Shown here one piece after another: positions 1 through 11,295 of a DNA stretch of 64,000 bases. Origin of the DNA: Microcebus murinus (taxonomy: Eukaryota; Chordata; Mammalia; Primates; Cheirogaleidae); contig NC_134106.1 of NCBI RefSeq assembly GCF_040939455.1, positions 83,769,001 to 83,833,000 of the forward strand, written 5' to 3'. Position 1 is the first letter of the stretch. Every line of letters begins with the position of its first letter. A program made the position numbers and the translations under genes. A model generated the notes under the pieces. That model had not been told where the DNA came from and ran no database searches. It worked only from the letters and a program-made list of their open reading frames with translations.

Positions 1-234
1 ATTTTTAGAGTGAAGTTACTAGATTGAAGGCAAAGCTACCAGTATTCCTCCTGTAAGTAATGGCTTTCTAATTGGTGCTCCCTCATCTGCTCTTGACCCT
101 TGTAATCCTTTCTCTACTCCACAGTCAGAGTAATTACTTTTCCACATGAGTACCCAGTTGTACCAGCAGCATTTGTAGAAAAAGACAATCTTTTCCCTCA
201 CTGAATTACCTTGCACTTCTGTCAAAAATCTATT

Positions 235-355
235 AACTATACTTCTCTCTCTCTCTCTGAGTATACACATATATATGTGTGTATATTTATCTTTATAAAT
301 ATTTCTTTATATATATATATGTATATATATATATCCATTCATCTCTCCATCCATC
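235..355. repeat. Simple repeat: CT tract then TA-rich tract
   Basis: A short (CT)n run at about 243-258 is followed by alternating TA/TATG sequence to about 333, then ATCC-type repeats (ccatccatcc) to about 357. Open frames across it encode only low-complexity Tyr/Ile-rich peptides. Confidence 0.85.
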
Positions 356-479
356 CATGTATAAACTCTTTTCTTGCACTGATCTATATGTTTATCCATA
401 TACAACACAAATTTCACACAGTTTTGATTACTGTAACTCTTGCTATCCTGGGTCTTTTGCATTTGCATGTAATTTTAGA

Positions 480-845
480 AAAAGCTTATCAATTTCTACC
501 AAAGACCAAACAAAACCCTGCTGGGATGTTGATGGGGATTGTGTTGAATGTATATAGATCAATTTGACAATCAGGGAAAATGAATTTGGAGAGACTTACA
601 TCTTAATAATATTAAGTCTTCCAATTCACAGCATTATATATCTCTCTTTTTATGCAGATCTTTTTTAGTTTCTTGCATCACTATTTTGTAGTATTTAGTG
701 TATGAATTTTGCATATTTTTTGTTAAATTTATCTCTACAAATTAGAGGTTTTATGGTGTTATGGTAAATGGTACTTTCTAAAATTTCTTTTTCTAATTGC
801 TGTTAGTATGCAGTGATAACATTGATTTTATGTCTTCATGATATA
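480..845 (-). mobile_element. Old L1 ORF2 fragment (antisense)
   Basis: Read on the minus strand this matches the 3' part of L1 ORF2: the stretch leading to 'ggaagacttaatattattaag' in L1 sense is recognisable at about 600-625. It covers the same ORF2 interval that the neighbouring plus-strand fragment has at about 1440-1620, so it is a separate copy and not the inverted half of one insertion. Many stops and indels show that it is ancient. Confidence 0.75.
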
Positions 846-2245
846 AACTCTCAGCAAACCATGAATACAAGGGAACTTTCTTAACCCAATGAAGGGCATC
901 TGTGAAAAACCTACATCTGCTGTCACACTTAATAGTGAGAGACTGAATTCTGTCTCCCTACGATTAGCAAGGCATGATGTTTTTTCTCACCACTCCTATC
1001 CAACTTTGTACTGGAAGTTCTAGCCAGTGTAGCAAGGCAAGAAAATAAAGATACATATTAAAAAGAAAGAAATAAAAATACCTCTATCTGCATAGGACAT
1101 AATTATTTATGTAGAAAATTCCCCAAAAGCTACAAAAATGTTCCAAAAACTAGGAAGTGAGCAAGATTGCAGGATATAATGTCAATATGTAAGAGTCACG
1201 TATATTCCTATATACCAATAATGTACAATTGACACTTGAATTTTAAAAATGTCTACAATAGCACCAAAATAAATGAAAGACTAAGGTATAAGGAGGAGCC
1301 CTCACCAGGAACCAGATTGGCTGTCACCTTGATTTTGGACTTCTCAGACTCTAGAACTACGAAAAATAAATTTCTGTTGTATAACCCCTCCCCAAAAGAT
1401 TTAGCTATACATCTAACAGATTATGTGTAGAATTAATATGCTAAACTACAAAACACTGAAGAGATAAATTAAAGAAGACCTAAATGAATGGAAAAATATA
1501 CTGTGTTCATGGAATGGAAGATTCAATATTGTAAATGTCAAGTCTATCCAATTTGATGTGGAGATTCAACACAATTTTAATCAAAATCCCAGCAAGCTTT
1601 TTTGTACATATCCATATGCTGATCCTAAAATTTATATGGGAAGGCACGGGAGATAGATGACCCAAATAGCATAGTCAATAGATTTTTGACAAAGGTGCTA
1701 AGATAATTCAATGGAGAATTATTAATGATATTTTCAACAATGAGTTAAAAAAAGAACCTTAATACATAACTCAGAACTTTTTCAATATAAGCTAATGAAT
1801 TATGACCTAAATGTTAAACATAAAACTATAAAACTTCTAAAAGAAAACATAAGAGAAAATCTGCGTGAGTTTGGCAAAGAGTTTTGATACATGACTTCAA
1901 AAGATGAATTTAACTTTATCAAAATTAAAAGCTTTTGCTCTATGAAAGATACACAGAAATGCAAAGACGGTAAAAAGATACAATGAGAATGAAAAGACAA
2001 AGCACAAGCCAGAAGGGTATGTTTGCAAATCATATATCTGATAAAGAACTTGTATATGGAATATACACAGAACACTTAAAACTCTAAGAAAATAAACAGC
2101 CCATTTAAAAAAATGGGTAAAAGATCTGAACACACACTTAACTAAAAAAAGATATAGAGATAGCAAAGAAGCATATGAAAAGATATTCAACATTGCTAGT
2201 TGAGGAGGATATGGAAATTGGAAATACAAACTTCACATAAGAAAC
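846..2245 (+). mobile_element. Old L1 ORF2 3' region (L1M-like), interrupted
   Basis: The sense-strand text follows L1 ORF2: the 'tactggaagttctagccag' segment near 1011, 'caatagcaccaaaat' near 1257, 'aaagaagacctaaatgaatgg' near 1471, and 'aaaatgggtaaaagatctgaa' near 2110. The frame is broken throughout. A MaLR LTR fragment at about 1288-1385 interrupts it. This is an ancient, inactive reverse-transcriptase remnant. Confidence 0.8.
1288..1390 (+). mobile_element. MaLR LTR fragment (MST/MLT1 3' end) inside L1
   Basis: The text 'ccctcaccaggaaccag', 'ttgattttggacttctcag' and 'agaactacgaaaaataaat' matches the 3' third of MST/MLT1 LTRs, including their poly(A) signal region. L1 sequence resumes on both sides, so it lies within the L1 relic. 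Only about 100 bp survive. Confidence 0.65.
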
Positions 2246-4869
2246 ACAAGCTCAGAAATAAAATTATGAAGAATTTCAAGACAGTAAGAGCAGAGCATCA
2301 AACCAAGAGGGCCCTTCTGAGCACAGGGCCCTGTGGACTACATAGGTCACCTGCCTGTGAAACCAGCCAACATATTCGTGCAGAAAAAGAAAAACCTAGA
2401 AGCTTACTACTTTCAGCAGATAAGCCCCAAATTACTGACAACCCTCATCTTCATAATGTTAATACTTAAAACAAAATCAATGTTGGTTAGATATCAAGGT
2501 GGCTACTAACTTGCTAAATCAATTATTTACCAATTTATTTCTCAACATAAAATTTGCTCAAAGCATTTTCTAAAAGGAGACAAAATCAATATCCACAAAA
2601 ATGTAAGTATATTCCATATGGTTATCATCCTCTTGAATAATTTCCTGTATGATCAGTACCTTAAATAGTGAAATGATACAGATTATCATAAAAGTAAAGT
2701 GGGCTTATGTCATTGCTTTTTCTCTGTGCTGAATTTTTAAATCTTACTTCGATAGAGATTCATACTGAATTGATGAAAATGATGTAATCTTCTAAAGAAA
2801 AACACAAACACACTTGGCCAGCACAGTACAAATGACTTTTAAAAAAAGTTTTCAGACCTTAGAGTGTCATTTGGTTCCAGGAAAAATAAGAACTTTTTAT
2901 AAGGCAAAATCATGTCTGTTAACAAAGCAGAAAATCCTTACTTAATGGTGTTTAGTGGGAAATGGGAAAATTTTCATTTCCCCCTGCCAAATGCTATTTA
3001 CAGAATAATAAGAAAAGGAGAAAAGCATGTCTGTGAAGATTATGTGAGAATTTCACTAGCTACTATCTGAGAATTGGTCTGGTGGACTGCAGAAACTGCT
3101 CTCAAATGAGACAAAAAATACCTTTCGGAGATGAAGATAACTATACCGAAATTTGGGGCACCTTGTTACTCACTTAGGTGCATAGGAATAGGACAAACAA
3201 TTCATTCCAGAGACCATGCAGAAAAACTCATAATAGGGAACTGAACTTTTCACACACCTAAAATGCAAATGTTTTATTTCTTGCCAGAAGTTGTCCTGTT
3301 GTGAAACACACCTAATACGGGGTGACCACCATTTTCTACCTATCATTTTCCCTCTTTGTGCCATGTTTTTCACAGGGCACCTTTGTGTACCCATGATTCA
3401 CAGCTGAACTATGCCAGGAAGGTGGTTTTTAATGCTCTAGATCCTTGAAAATCTCGCTAAAGAACCAGAAGAACTAGGAAGGCGGGAAGTCTGTCTTTAT
3501 CTTCATTGAAGTTTTGCGTTGTCATCCAACAAATTTGCTCAAGTAAGACGCAGTGGTCTACCTGATGTCTATCTGACTTCAAGCAGGTATGGTTGCTGCT
3601 GTTGGTCAGTCCCTTTCCTGGCACAGATTAAAGTCCAGCAGGAGCTGTTGTTCTCATCATTAGTGGGGGCACACAGGGGAGGAATACATTTGTGCTTGTC
3701 CCTGGGTGAATATATTCAGTCAGAATGCATAGAGAGTCATCCTGTAATATTAAATTTTATTTTCTCAGGCACTGAGGATTTCCAAAGAGATAGCTGGTAT
3801 ATACTTTTTAGAACAATCACACTTAGATTTTACAGAGATAGTGACAGAAACACAAATATTTTTATGTCTTAATTTCACTAACAATTACAGAGTTTTTCCT
3901 ATATATGAGGCATATATAGGGAATGGAATAGAGAGGGGAATGGAAAACTGAACTAGGCAAAGATCACCCTATTCTGTGATCTTATAGTACAAGAGATAAT
4001 ACATGCAGGTAAATAAATTCGATGAGGACAGTGGTCAGAGTTATAAAGCAGCTACTATGAGGCACTGTTGGTGATCGGAACAGGGCGAGATTGATTCTGG
4101 CTAGGACGATCTAGAAGGGATTGCCCCAGCATGGAGATGCCAGCGCTGGAGGTGGGTCTAAAAGACAGGAACCATGTAGACATGCCGCTTGGAAACAGCA
4201 AGAGCCAGGCGGAGCTCTCAGAATTTCAAGACCCATGTTGGAAACGGCAAGTTCAGCTTGTGGAGGTGTATGCTCAGATCTTAGCAAAAGAGGACTGAAA
4301 AGGTTTAATTTAAATTGTAGAAAATTTAAATACCTGGCTAAGAAGCTTTTGAGCCTAGAAGTGACTTGAACTTTCAATCATCAGAAAAATAATTCTGCAA
4401 GAGGGTGCAAGGTAGATGAGATGTGAGAGAGAAGAAAGGAGGGAGGCCAGCTGGGTTTACCAGAAGTGTCCAGGTAAGAGACAGGGAAGCTCTGAACTAG
4501 AAAGGAGGCGACAAAGATGGAGAAGCCAGAGCAGTTGTTTGCAAAACAGAAGAGGCAGCGACATTAGAATGGAATCTGATGGTGCCTTATGGCCTTCTGC
4601 CAGTGCAGGTGAGGGAAGAGTCCAGTCCCTGCAGGGTTCCACATGAGGGGAAGTGACTTCTCCATAGCAATTTCCAACCACGTGTATTTCCTTCTCTGAC
4701 CTCCACCGCTTTATTTTTTCCAACTGTGTGGCATTTTAGAGAGTGACTAGCAATCGCTTTGTTTTTGCATTTTCCTAAGTGTGGTCAGGGAAACTGACAT
4801 GATCTGTTTATTGAACTGAAGAATTTGGGGACATGTGAAATGCTTGTTGCTAGAGCCCCTCATATGTTG
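2246..4869. other. No gene recognised; mostly unique sequence
   Basis: Near 2275-2380 the text (phrases such as 'gggcccttctgagcacaggg') resembles a fragment of an old interspersed repeat that I cannot name. The rest is AT-moderate and shows no repeat I recognise. Short open frames near 3519-3872 and on both strands at 4111-4377 lack any recognisable motif or splice context. Confidence 0.5.
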
Positions 4870-5261
4870 GGTATGCATAACTTTATTTATTTATTTATTG
4901 TTATTATTTTTTATTTATTTATTTTTTTGAGACAGAGTCTCACTCTGTTGCCCAGGCTAGAGTGCCGTGGCATCAGCCTAGCTCACAGCAACCTCAAACT
5001 CCTGGGCTCAAATGATCCTCCTGCCTCAGCCTCCTGGGTAGCTGGGACTACAGGCATGTGCCACGGTGCCCAGATAATTTTTTTCTATTCTTAGTTGTTT
5101 GGCCAATTTCTTTCTATTTATAGTAGAGACAAGGTCTTGTTCTTGCTCAGGCTGGTCTCGAACTCCTGAGCTCAAGCAATCCTCCCGCCTCGGCCTCCCA
5201 GAGCGAGCGATAGGATTACAGACTTGATCCACTGAGCCTGGCCCAGGTACGCATAACTTTA
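4870..5261 (-). mobile_element. Alu SINE, full-length dimer, antisense
   Basis: The reverse-oriented Alu starts with T-rich sequence from about 4886 and ends near 5245. The flanking direct repeats ggtatgcataacttta (4870-4885) and ggtacgcataacttta (5246-5261) differ at one base. The linker between the arms contains the strepsirrhine-type 'ttggccaatttctttctat'. Several changes indicate a moderately old insertion. Confidence 0.93.
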
Positions 5262-5987
5262 GACTTTGAGATAGTAGAAGGAAGGAGTTCCTCATACCCA
5301 AGCTTTCTTGCAGGCTATAGTTTTCTGTCTAAGAAAACACTGTATAAAACTTTCTTGTGCTGAATTGCTTGCCATTGTGCCAACTTTGGCAGGGAAATGG
5401 TGACTCTCCCTCAGGATCTCAATTTGATTTAAGCCCCTGGGATTGACCTAATGTTAGTGTTTCCCAAAGTGTGTTATAAAGATAGGAAAAAAGTTTTCTG
5501 AGTGGAATGTGCTTGAGAAATGCTAGGTTGAACTACCTAAGCAGGTCACTTCTCAGAGACTTCAGCACATCAGTGTGCATTATAAATCCCTAAGGGGCAC
5601 AGTGTGTTGTTCTTCCCAAATTTAATTGACTAAAATCCACTTTTCATGCATTACCTCAGTGCAGTGTCCTTAGGAGTCACCTACTCGCAACTCGCAGTGA
5701 CCTAAGAGCTCCTGGACAGGGTGACCCAAGAGATGTACTTGAACCTGGACCCACTCACCCAGACCCAATAGAACAAGCCGGCTCCTGAATTCAGGGCCGA
5801 GGTGCTGAGACAAAGGTCTCCTTTGTACCAACGCTCTCGTCTGTCCCTCTGGGCAATAGCAGCAGCAATAGCACGGGGACATCCGTGAAGTTCCGTCCCA
5901 GACCTTGACGGAGCATGCGCATTGCATATGGGGGCCCACAGGAGGGGTAAGGAGCCCTGAGGCCCGAGTTAGCAGCCTTGAGATGCC

Positions 5988-6082
5988 TTTTACTAGCTTT
6001 CAGGTCTTGGGCAAATTTTCTAATCTGTTTGAGTCTCTTCTGAAATAGATGGGGGTAAAAATTCTCTTTGCCCTGTGATAGT
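5988..6082 (+). mobile_element. MIR SINE fragment
   Basis: The order 'ttactagcttt', 'cttgggcaaattt', 'ctaatctgtttgagtctc' and 'gaaatagatgggggtaa' follows the MIR core (tactagctgtgtgaccttgggcaa and onward) with heavy divergence. Confidence 0.65.
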
Positions 6083-6714
6083 CACTGACCGCTGTCTGCA
6101 GCCGGGCGCTGGCCGCTGGGATGCAGCGACTGCTCGTGCAGGGGTTTGAGCACACCGTGACCAGCAGCGCAGCCCTCGTTCCGGGTTCCCTGGCCTGGTT
6201 ATTTCTATGAGGAGTAGCTAACGAGTCCTTCACAATTTGCTTGCAAGGGAATGGCTGCTGCCAAAGGAGGAAAACCCACCATTTGGGGCTGCATGGAAGC
6301 CTCAGAGGATCCCGTCAGGCTACGGCAGGGCAGGAATTTCTAAAGGCAGAACTGGGCCATTTCATCTTATTCCCATCTCCCCGGAGAGTTATAAACTGAT
6401 GAATCAAGGCTCTTCTCCAGAAATGTGCTGTGGGAATGACAGCATTTCCCCTGACAAGTCTTTCATATTAAAGTGGCTCCACATTAAGGCTGAAACTCAG
6501 TGGGAGGACTAAAATATTGAATTGAAAAATGTATTTTGCAAAGAGTTGGGTCAAGGCGAGGGAGGAAGGTGGGATTCCCAGAAGCAACCCCAAGGACATG
6601 ATAGGGGACGCAATGGGGGACAGTCCTGTGTGACAGGAGGGCTGGGAGGCCACCGTGGGTGCAGGCCCTGCTGTGGGTCCTTTTTTGGGTAGCTCCACTG
6701 TAGGTTTACATTAC

Positions 6715-6850
6715 CATGGTCTGTTCTACGTTTACCTCATTGAATCCGCACAACAATGCATCAACCCCTCTGCCTTCCAAGATTGAGAAACTGAGGCTTA
6801 GAGCACAATGCAACTCACCCAAGGATGTAGGACGCGTGCATAGCGTATTA
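6715..6850 (-). mobile_element. MIR SINE fragment, antisense
   Basis: 'gattgagaaactgaggcttagag' followed by 'caactcacccaaggatgta' matches the reverse complement of the MIR core region. Confidence 0.6.
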
Positions 6851-6881
6851 GTAAGCTTGATCTATACTATACCACCTGTAT

Positions 6882-6905
6882 CAGGAAACAGGAAACAGGA
6901 AACAG
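6882..6905. repeat. Tandem repeat, 7-bp unit x3
   Basis: The 7-bp unit caggaaa occurs three times in a row and is followed by cag. Confidence 0.9.
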
Positions 6906-7793
6906 ATGGTGCACTCGGAACAGAATAAGTCAAGGAGGTTTCTTCACACAGAGACTAGTGATGAAGGTGTGGGTGAGGGTGGTGCTTGCTTGGTAGCAGC
7001 TCAGGTGCTAGCCCCTGGGGAGACAAGGGGAGAGCATGGGTGCCCGAGCCTAGCAGGAGAAGGGTATGTAAAGCAGCCACCTATAGAGGGGGGACACGGC
7101 CATCTCTAGGCAGCTGCCAGAGGCAGCCACTGGGACTGCTACCCAACCCGTCCCCCTCATTCCTCCCGATCCTCCCACGTCTTGCTGGATCTATCCCATC
7201 CAGAAGCCTGGGCCAGGAAGGGGCCATGGGAACCCTTGGTGAGGTTCCTGCAGGCCAGCCCCAGGTCAGAGAGCAAGGAGGAGAGGGACACAAGTGGATT
7301 GATGAGGACGAGCTTGGACTGAGAAAGTACAAGTCTGCCTGGTCACTCATGGGTCTGGGATACTAAGCCAGCTGGGAAGTTAGCAGTGTTCTTCCTAAGG
7401 ACATGCTGAAGCGGTGACATGTCAGAATGACAACTACTTTCTTACAGGAAACCTCGTTCACGCAAATCCCAGTGACTAGCAATCACTGTCCTACACCACC
7501 AGCACTGCTTTGCTCTGAGCTAATGGAAACATGACTGCATTTAAATTTCACCCAAACCCCACCCTTCCCCCAAATCCTGTGATCACACTATCTTTCCCCT
7601 TCTTGGTGAATGCCCCGCCAATGAGCCTGAACTGATTAGTCTCCATGTTTGTCCCTGTTGCTTGGATTCAGGCAGGGTGGATGGAAAAATCGGCTCACCT
7701 TTCCTTCTTACTTCCAATGTGACGATCAGTTTTTTTCTGACCATCTGTGTAAATACCAACTACTGCATTGGTGCTTATGAGGCTGTGTCAATA

Positions 7794-8083
7794 GAGAGCA
7801 TGGGGGTTTTGTTTTTGTTTTTTTGAGACTCGGTCTTGCTCTGTCACCCAGGCTGGAGTGCAGTGGCGCAGTCTTGAACTCCTGGCTCAGCTCCCAAGTA
7901 AGTATGACTACAGGCAGGTGCCATTGCACCTGGCTAATTTTTAGATTTTTTGTAGAGATGGGGTCTCATTATGTTGCTCATGCTAGTCTTGATTTGGATT
8001 TAAGTAATTTTCCCACCTTAGCCTCCCAAAGTGCTGGGATTACAGGCATGGCCACCATGCCCATACCAAGAGCATAGGTTTTA
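7794..8083 (-). mobile_element. Older, internally deleted Alu, antisense
   Basis: Alu-type sequence from 'tttttttgagactcggtcttg' to 'ggcatggccaccatgcccata' in reverse orientation, with part of one arm missing. Imperfect flanking repeats 'agagcatgggggtttt' (left) and 'agagcataggtttta' (right) support a single insertion. It is more diverged than the other Alus here and lacks the AT-rich linker. Confidence 0.85.
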
Positions 8084-8612
8084 ATCCTAGCAGGTAACCT
8101 GCTTTCTCACTCTGGAAATGCTTAGTAGTTTTGGCTGTACCTTTAGAATTTTTTCCTTGTAGAGCTCATATTTTTTCTTTCTTTTCCTCTTCATCCTGAT
8201 GGGCATTCTGGGAGCCCTTTCTAATAGGGATTGGACCTCTCCTGTCTCTTTGTCCTCAAGGGGAGAAATTTGAGGCTTTACAAAGTAAGTACTGGATGGG
8301 AAGAGATAAGATAGAATTGGCTGCACCACACTCATCTGGGACCCTCAGCTAGTTTGAGGTCAGCTGGGAGATGGGTTGAGTTTTCTGGTTCCCTCTGAGG
8401 GGGTTCTCAGTTGCTTTCCTGATTCAGAAATAGAGCAGCAGCCCCTCCACCCACATCTTCTTGGCAAAAACCCTCTGCCTGAAAGAGTGGGTCCCTAAAT
8501 TCAAATGTTGCCACTCTGGATTAAGGCCAATCTGCCCAAAATGCCTTTGCCTCTCAACTGAATGAGCAGGGCTGTCCCTGCTCCTAAAGTCTGGGAATCC
8601 CTTGGCTCTACC
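8077..8612. other. No feature recognised
   Basis: Unique-looking sequence with no repeat or exon that I can support. Confidence 0.5.
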
Positions 8613-8614
8613 CC

Positions 8615-8815
8615 AGCAGCCAAGTTTTTCAACCTGGGCACCTCTGACAGTTTAGACCAGGCAATGCCGTGTTGTGGGCTGTCCTGTGTAGTGTACGTGT
8701 GCACTTAGCAGCTTCCCTGGGCTCTATCCCCTCAATTCCTGTAGCAATCCAGCTCCCATGCATAACAACCAGAAATGTCTCCAGACCTTGCCAACTGAGT
8801 CCTGGGGAGCAAAAG
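8615..8815 (+). mobile_element. hAT-Charlie-type relic (MER-class)
   Basis: 'tttttcaacctgggcacctctgac', 'tgttgtgggctgtcctgtgtag', 'agcagcttccctggg' and 'caaccagaaatgtctccag' follow a common mammalian non-autonomous hAT repeat. I am not sure of the exact subfamily name. Confidence 0.7.
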
Positions 8816-8849
8816 CAACAATGATTGTGAATTTCTTGTGTGCCAAGAA

Positions 8850-8965
8850 GAGTTTTATACGTAGTACCCTATAAACTCTCACAATATTGTGAGGCAAGTA
8901 TTATAGCCTCCATTGTGCAAATGGGGAAGTGAGGCCACGAGAGTTCCCTCTAGGTCCAAGTCCCT
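8850..8965 (-). mobile_element. MIR/L2-type fragment, antisense
   Basis: 'tgtgaggcaagtattatagcctc', 'cattgtgcaaatggggaagtgag' match the reverse complement of the MIR 3' half. Confidence 0.55.
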
Positions 8966-8992
8966 TGCATCTGTGCTGCGCTGCTTCATTTA

Positions 8993-9931
8993 GTGTTTCC
9001 CCGAAAATAAGAGTTACCTGTAAAATAAGCCCTAGCAGGATTTCTAAGCATTTGTGCCATATAAGCCCTACCCCGAACATAAGACCTAGTGATGGGCGTG
9101 GCTACGCAGCGTATCTGCACAACCCATGCATTTTGTAGCAGAGCGGTAAAGAAGACGAGCAGGGCTTGTTAATAAAGGCCATTCTCACTGGAGATAAGTG
9201 ATATCTCATTGTGGTTTTGATTTGCATTTCCCCGATGATTAGAGATGTTGAGCATTTTTTCATATGTTTGTTGGTCATTATTCTGTCTTTTGGGAAGTTT
9301 CTGTTCATGTCCTTTGCCCACTTTTTAATAGGGTTGTTTGATTTTTCTTTGCTGATTTTCCTTCCAAGAATGGAAAAATAAGCACCACATGTACTCACCA
9401 GCAAATTGGTATTAACTGATCAACACATAAATAGACATATAGGAATAACATCTATTGGGTGTCGGGCAGGTGGGGGAGGGGAGAGAATGGGTATATACAT
9501 ACATAATGAGTGTGATGCGCACCAACTAGAGGATGGACACGCTTGAAGCTTTGACTTGAGGGGGGAGGGGGGCTAGGGAAATATGTGTAACGTCAACATT
9601 TGTACCCCCATAATATGCTGGAAAAAAAAAGAAGACGAGCAAGTTACATGGATAAGAGCTGCTCATTTAATGAGAGCTCTATTGCTCGACATGAGAGATT
9701 GGGGCCAATGGTTCTAAAGGAAATAGAGTCACAAGAAATTCAGGATGGAATTCGGGGTTTGGAGAGTTATGATGATGTTCCAGAAGAAGATGACTTAACT
9801 CCATTTGAATAAATGTAGATTGTTGTACCATACTTAAAAAAAAATAACACATTCCCTGAAAATAAGCCCTAGGGTGTCCTCTTGAGGAAAAATAAATATA
9901 AGATCCTTTTTTACTTTCAGGGAAACACGGG
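8993..9931 (+). mobile_element. TA-flanked Tc1/mariner-type non-autonomous transposon, copy 1 (split by L1)
   Basis: This is the first of three related elements; the others are at 25114-25560 and 28733-29132. It begins gtgtttccccgaaaataag after TA (8991-8992) and ends ttcagggaaacacggg before TA (9932-9933). Subterminal motifs of the form gaaaataag(a/c)c recur near both ends. Without the inserted L1 (9162-9627) and its target duplication it is about 460 bp. An open frame at about 9643-9812 encodes a peptide also present in the other copies, with an acidic tail (ESYDDVPEEDDLT). The TA target and inverted ends point to the Tc1/mariner superfamily. The subfamily is unknown to me, and a pogo/Tigger-like parent is only a guess. 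Confidence 0.8.
9162..9627 (+). mobile_element. Young L1 3' end with 5' inversion, inserted in transposon copy 1
   Basis: The left part (9162-about 9365) is L1 ORF2 in antisense ('ctcattgtggttttgatttg'). The right part (about 9366-9627) is a sense 3' end with a G-rich 3'UTR, the text 'atgagtgtgatgcgcacc', 'gtacccccataatatgctg' and a short A tail. Identical 14-bp target duplications aaagaagacgagca flank it (9148-9161 and 9628-9641). Opposed halves within one target duplication are the signature of twin-primed L1 integration. The 3'UTR differs from human L1 and suits a lemur L1 lineage. Confidence 0.9.
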
Positions 9932-9944
9932 TATTCTGATGGTC

Positions 9945-10050
9945 TCATTTAATCTGGATAAGCCATTTTACAGATATGGAAACAGAGGTGAGTTACCTCG
10001 TCCAAGGGCATAGAGCTGGTGAGAGGCAGCGCCCAAGCTCGTGGGCTGCT
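9945..10050 (-). mobile_element. MIR SINE fragment, antisense
   Basis: 'cattttacagatatggaaacagag', then 'ccaagggcatagagctggtgag', match the reverse complement of MIR. It contains the same MIR portion as 8850-8965, so it is a separate copy. Confidence 0.65.
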
Positions 10051-10414
10051 GCAGTCCATACTCTAAGAAATAGCCTTCAGGGCAGCAGAGGGGCAGTGAA
10101 AGCAAGTAAGCAAAGGAACAGGATCTTCCCTGTCACTGACAGGAAGTGAGATCAAGTAGGTAAAGGTGGATTCTTTGCAAAGAGCAGCGGGTTATGCCTC
10201 ATGGGAGGCCATCGTGGTGGAGGTGGTGGATTCTGGTCTCCCCTGGAGCCCTGCCACTGTGCCAGGAGACTTGGAGTCCCTTCCTGCTACAGAGATGGAC
10301 TCTTTGAGCCCTGAGGTCCCTTCCATTCCAAAACATGCCCCCGGGTGCTCCTGAGAAGTCTGAGCTCATCCCACACTAGGCTTCTTCCTCTCGGTGAGGG
10401 CAGTTACAGAGGCG

Positions 10415-10535
10415 GAAAGCAGCCTGACTTGGCATCTCGTGCTGTTAACCTGCTGCGTGACTTAGCACGTGACTTAGCCTACGTAAGCCTCAGTGTCCAA
10501 ATCCACAGAGTGGGAGCCCCACGCCCCCTCCTTTG
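10415..10535 (+). mobile_element. MIR SINE fragment
   Basis: 'acctgctgcgtgacttagc', 'cctacgtaagcctcagtgtccaa' and 'atccacagagtggga' follow the MIR core order. Confidence 0.55.
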
Positions 10536-11117
10536 GCTGGGAGGGTGCAAAGCACATGGCAAACTCTCAAACAATTGCTGGGACCGTCCACATAGCGCCA
10601 TCCGCTCCACATTCTGTGTCTCCCACCCCCATGTGCTTTGAGCTGTAAACATTTGTATAGTTGTCTCAGCTTATAAATGACCAAGTGGTGGGATTGCAGG
10701 ATTTCTTTGAGAACCTGGTAATAAGCTCTTAGGCACTCAGCGGAAAGTCAGTATTGGCGCTTATGTCTACTTATTATGATAAACAATAGATTGCCTTCAT
10801 TGCCTATCCTACATAGGAGCTCTTTATAGCCTCGAGATAGAAATCTGCAATGTAGGATTCATTTCATTTTCCCCGTCAAATAGCTCAGCCCTTATTTTGA
10901 GCAATTTAAGATGAAATGGAGCCAACTGTGAGAAAATGATCCAGCAGGAGGGACTGGCATTGGGCAGCACGCGGGGTCATGTGCTGCTCAAAGACACGCA
11001 CCCGGCAGTTCAGAGCCCACTGTGACGGCGGCTGGCTGCTTATCCAAGCGTTCCAAGCAGCTCCCAATTTAGCAGGGGTGGCACTGTTTTCAGGGGCCAC
11101 CAACTCAGAAACATGGA

Positions 11118-11295
11118 GTAGAAAGCGCGTGAGCTTTCAGTTCAGAGAGGTCTGGGGAAATCCCGGCTCTGGTGCTCGCAGCTCTGTGGCTCTGGGCTCA
11201 GTGCTGGCTTGGCGGTCCCGAATGTTGGCTTGCTCACCTGTGAAGCGGGGAGAGTACATCCTGCCTCACGGGGCTGTTTGTGAACCTTCCTTGGG
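11118..11295 (+). mobile_element. MIR SINE fragment
   Basis: 'aatcccggctctggtgctcgcag' (approximate text near 11158), 'tggcttgctcacctgtgaagcgggg' and 'tacatcctgcctcacggggctg' follow MIR. Confidence 0.6.

Larger units (their letters stand above)
5262..7805. other. No gene recognised; unique sequence with MIR relics
   Basis: The stretch contains two MIR fragments (listed separately) and a 7-bp triple repeat near 6882. Opposed open frames at 6986-7366 and 7081-7350 overlap in GC-rich sequence and show no domain. No splice-framed exon is evident. Confidence 0.5.

Noticed and set aside
480..2245. A single 5'-inverted (twin-primed) L1
   Set aside because: The antisense and sense parts cover the same ORF2 region, so they must be two copies.
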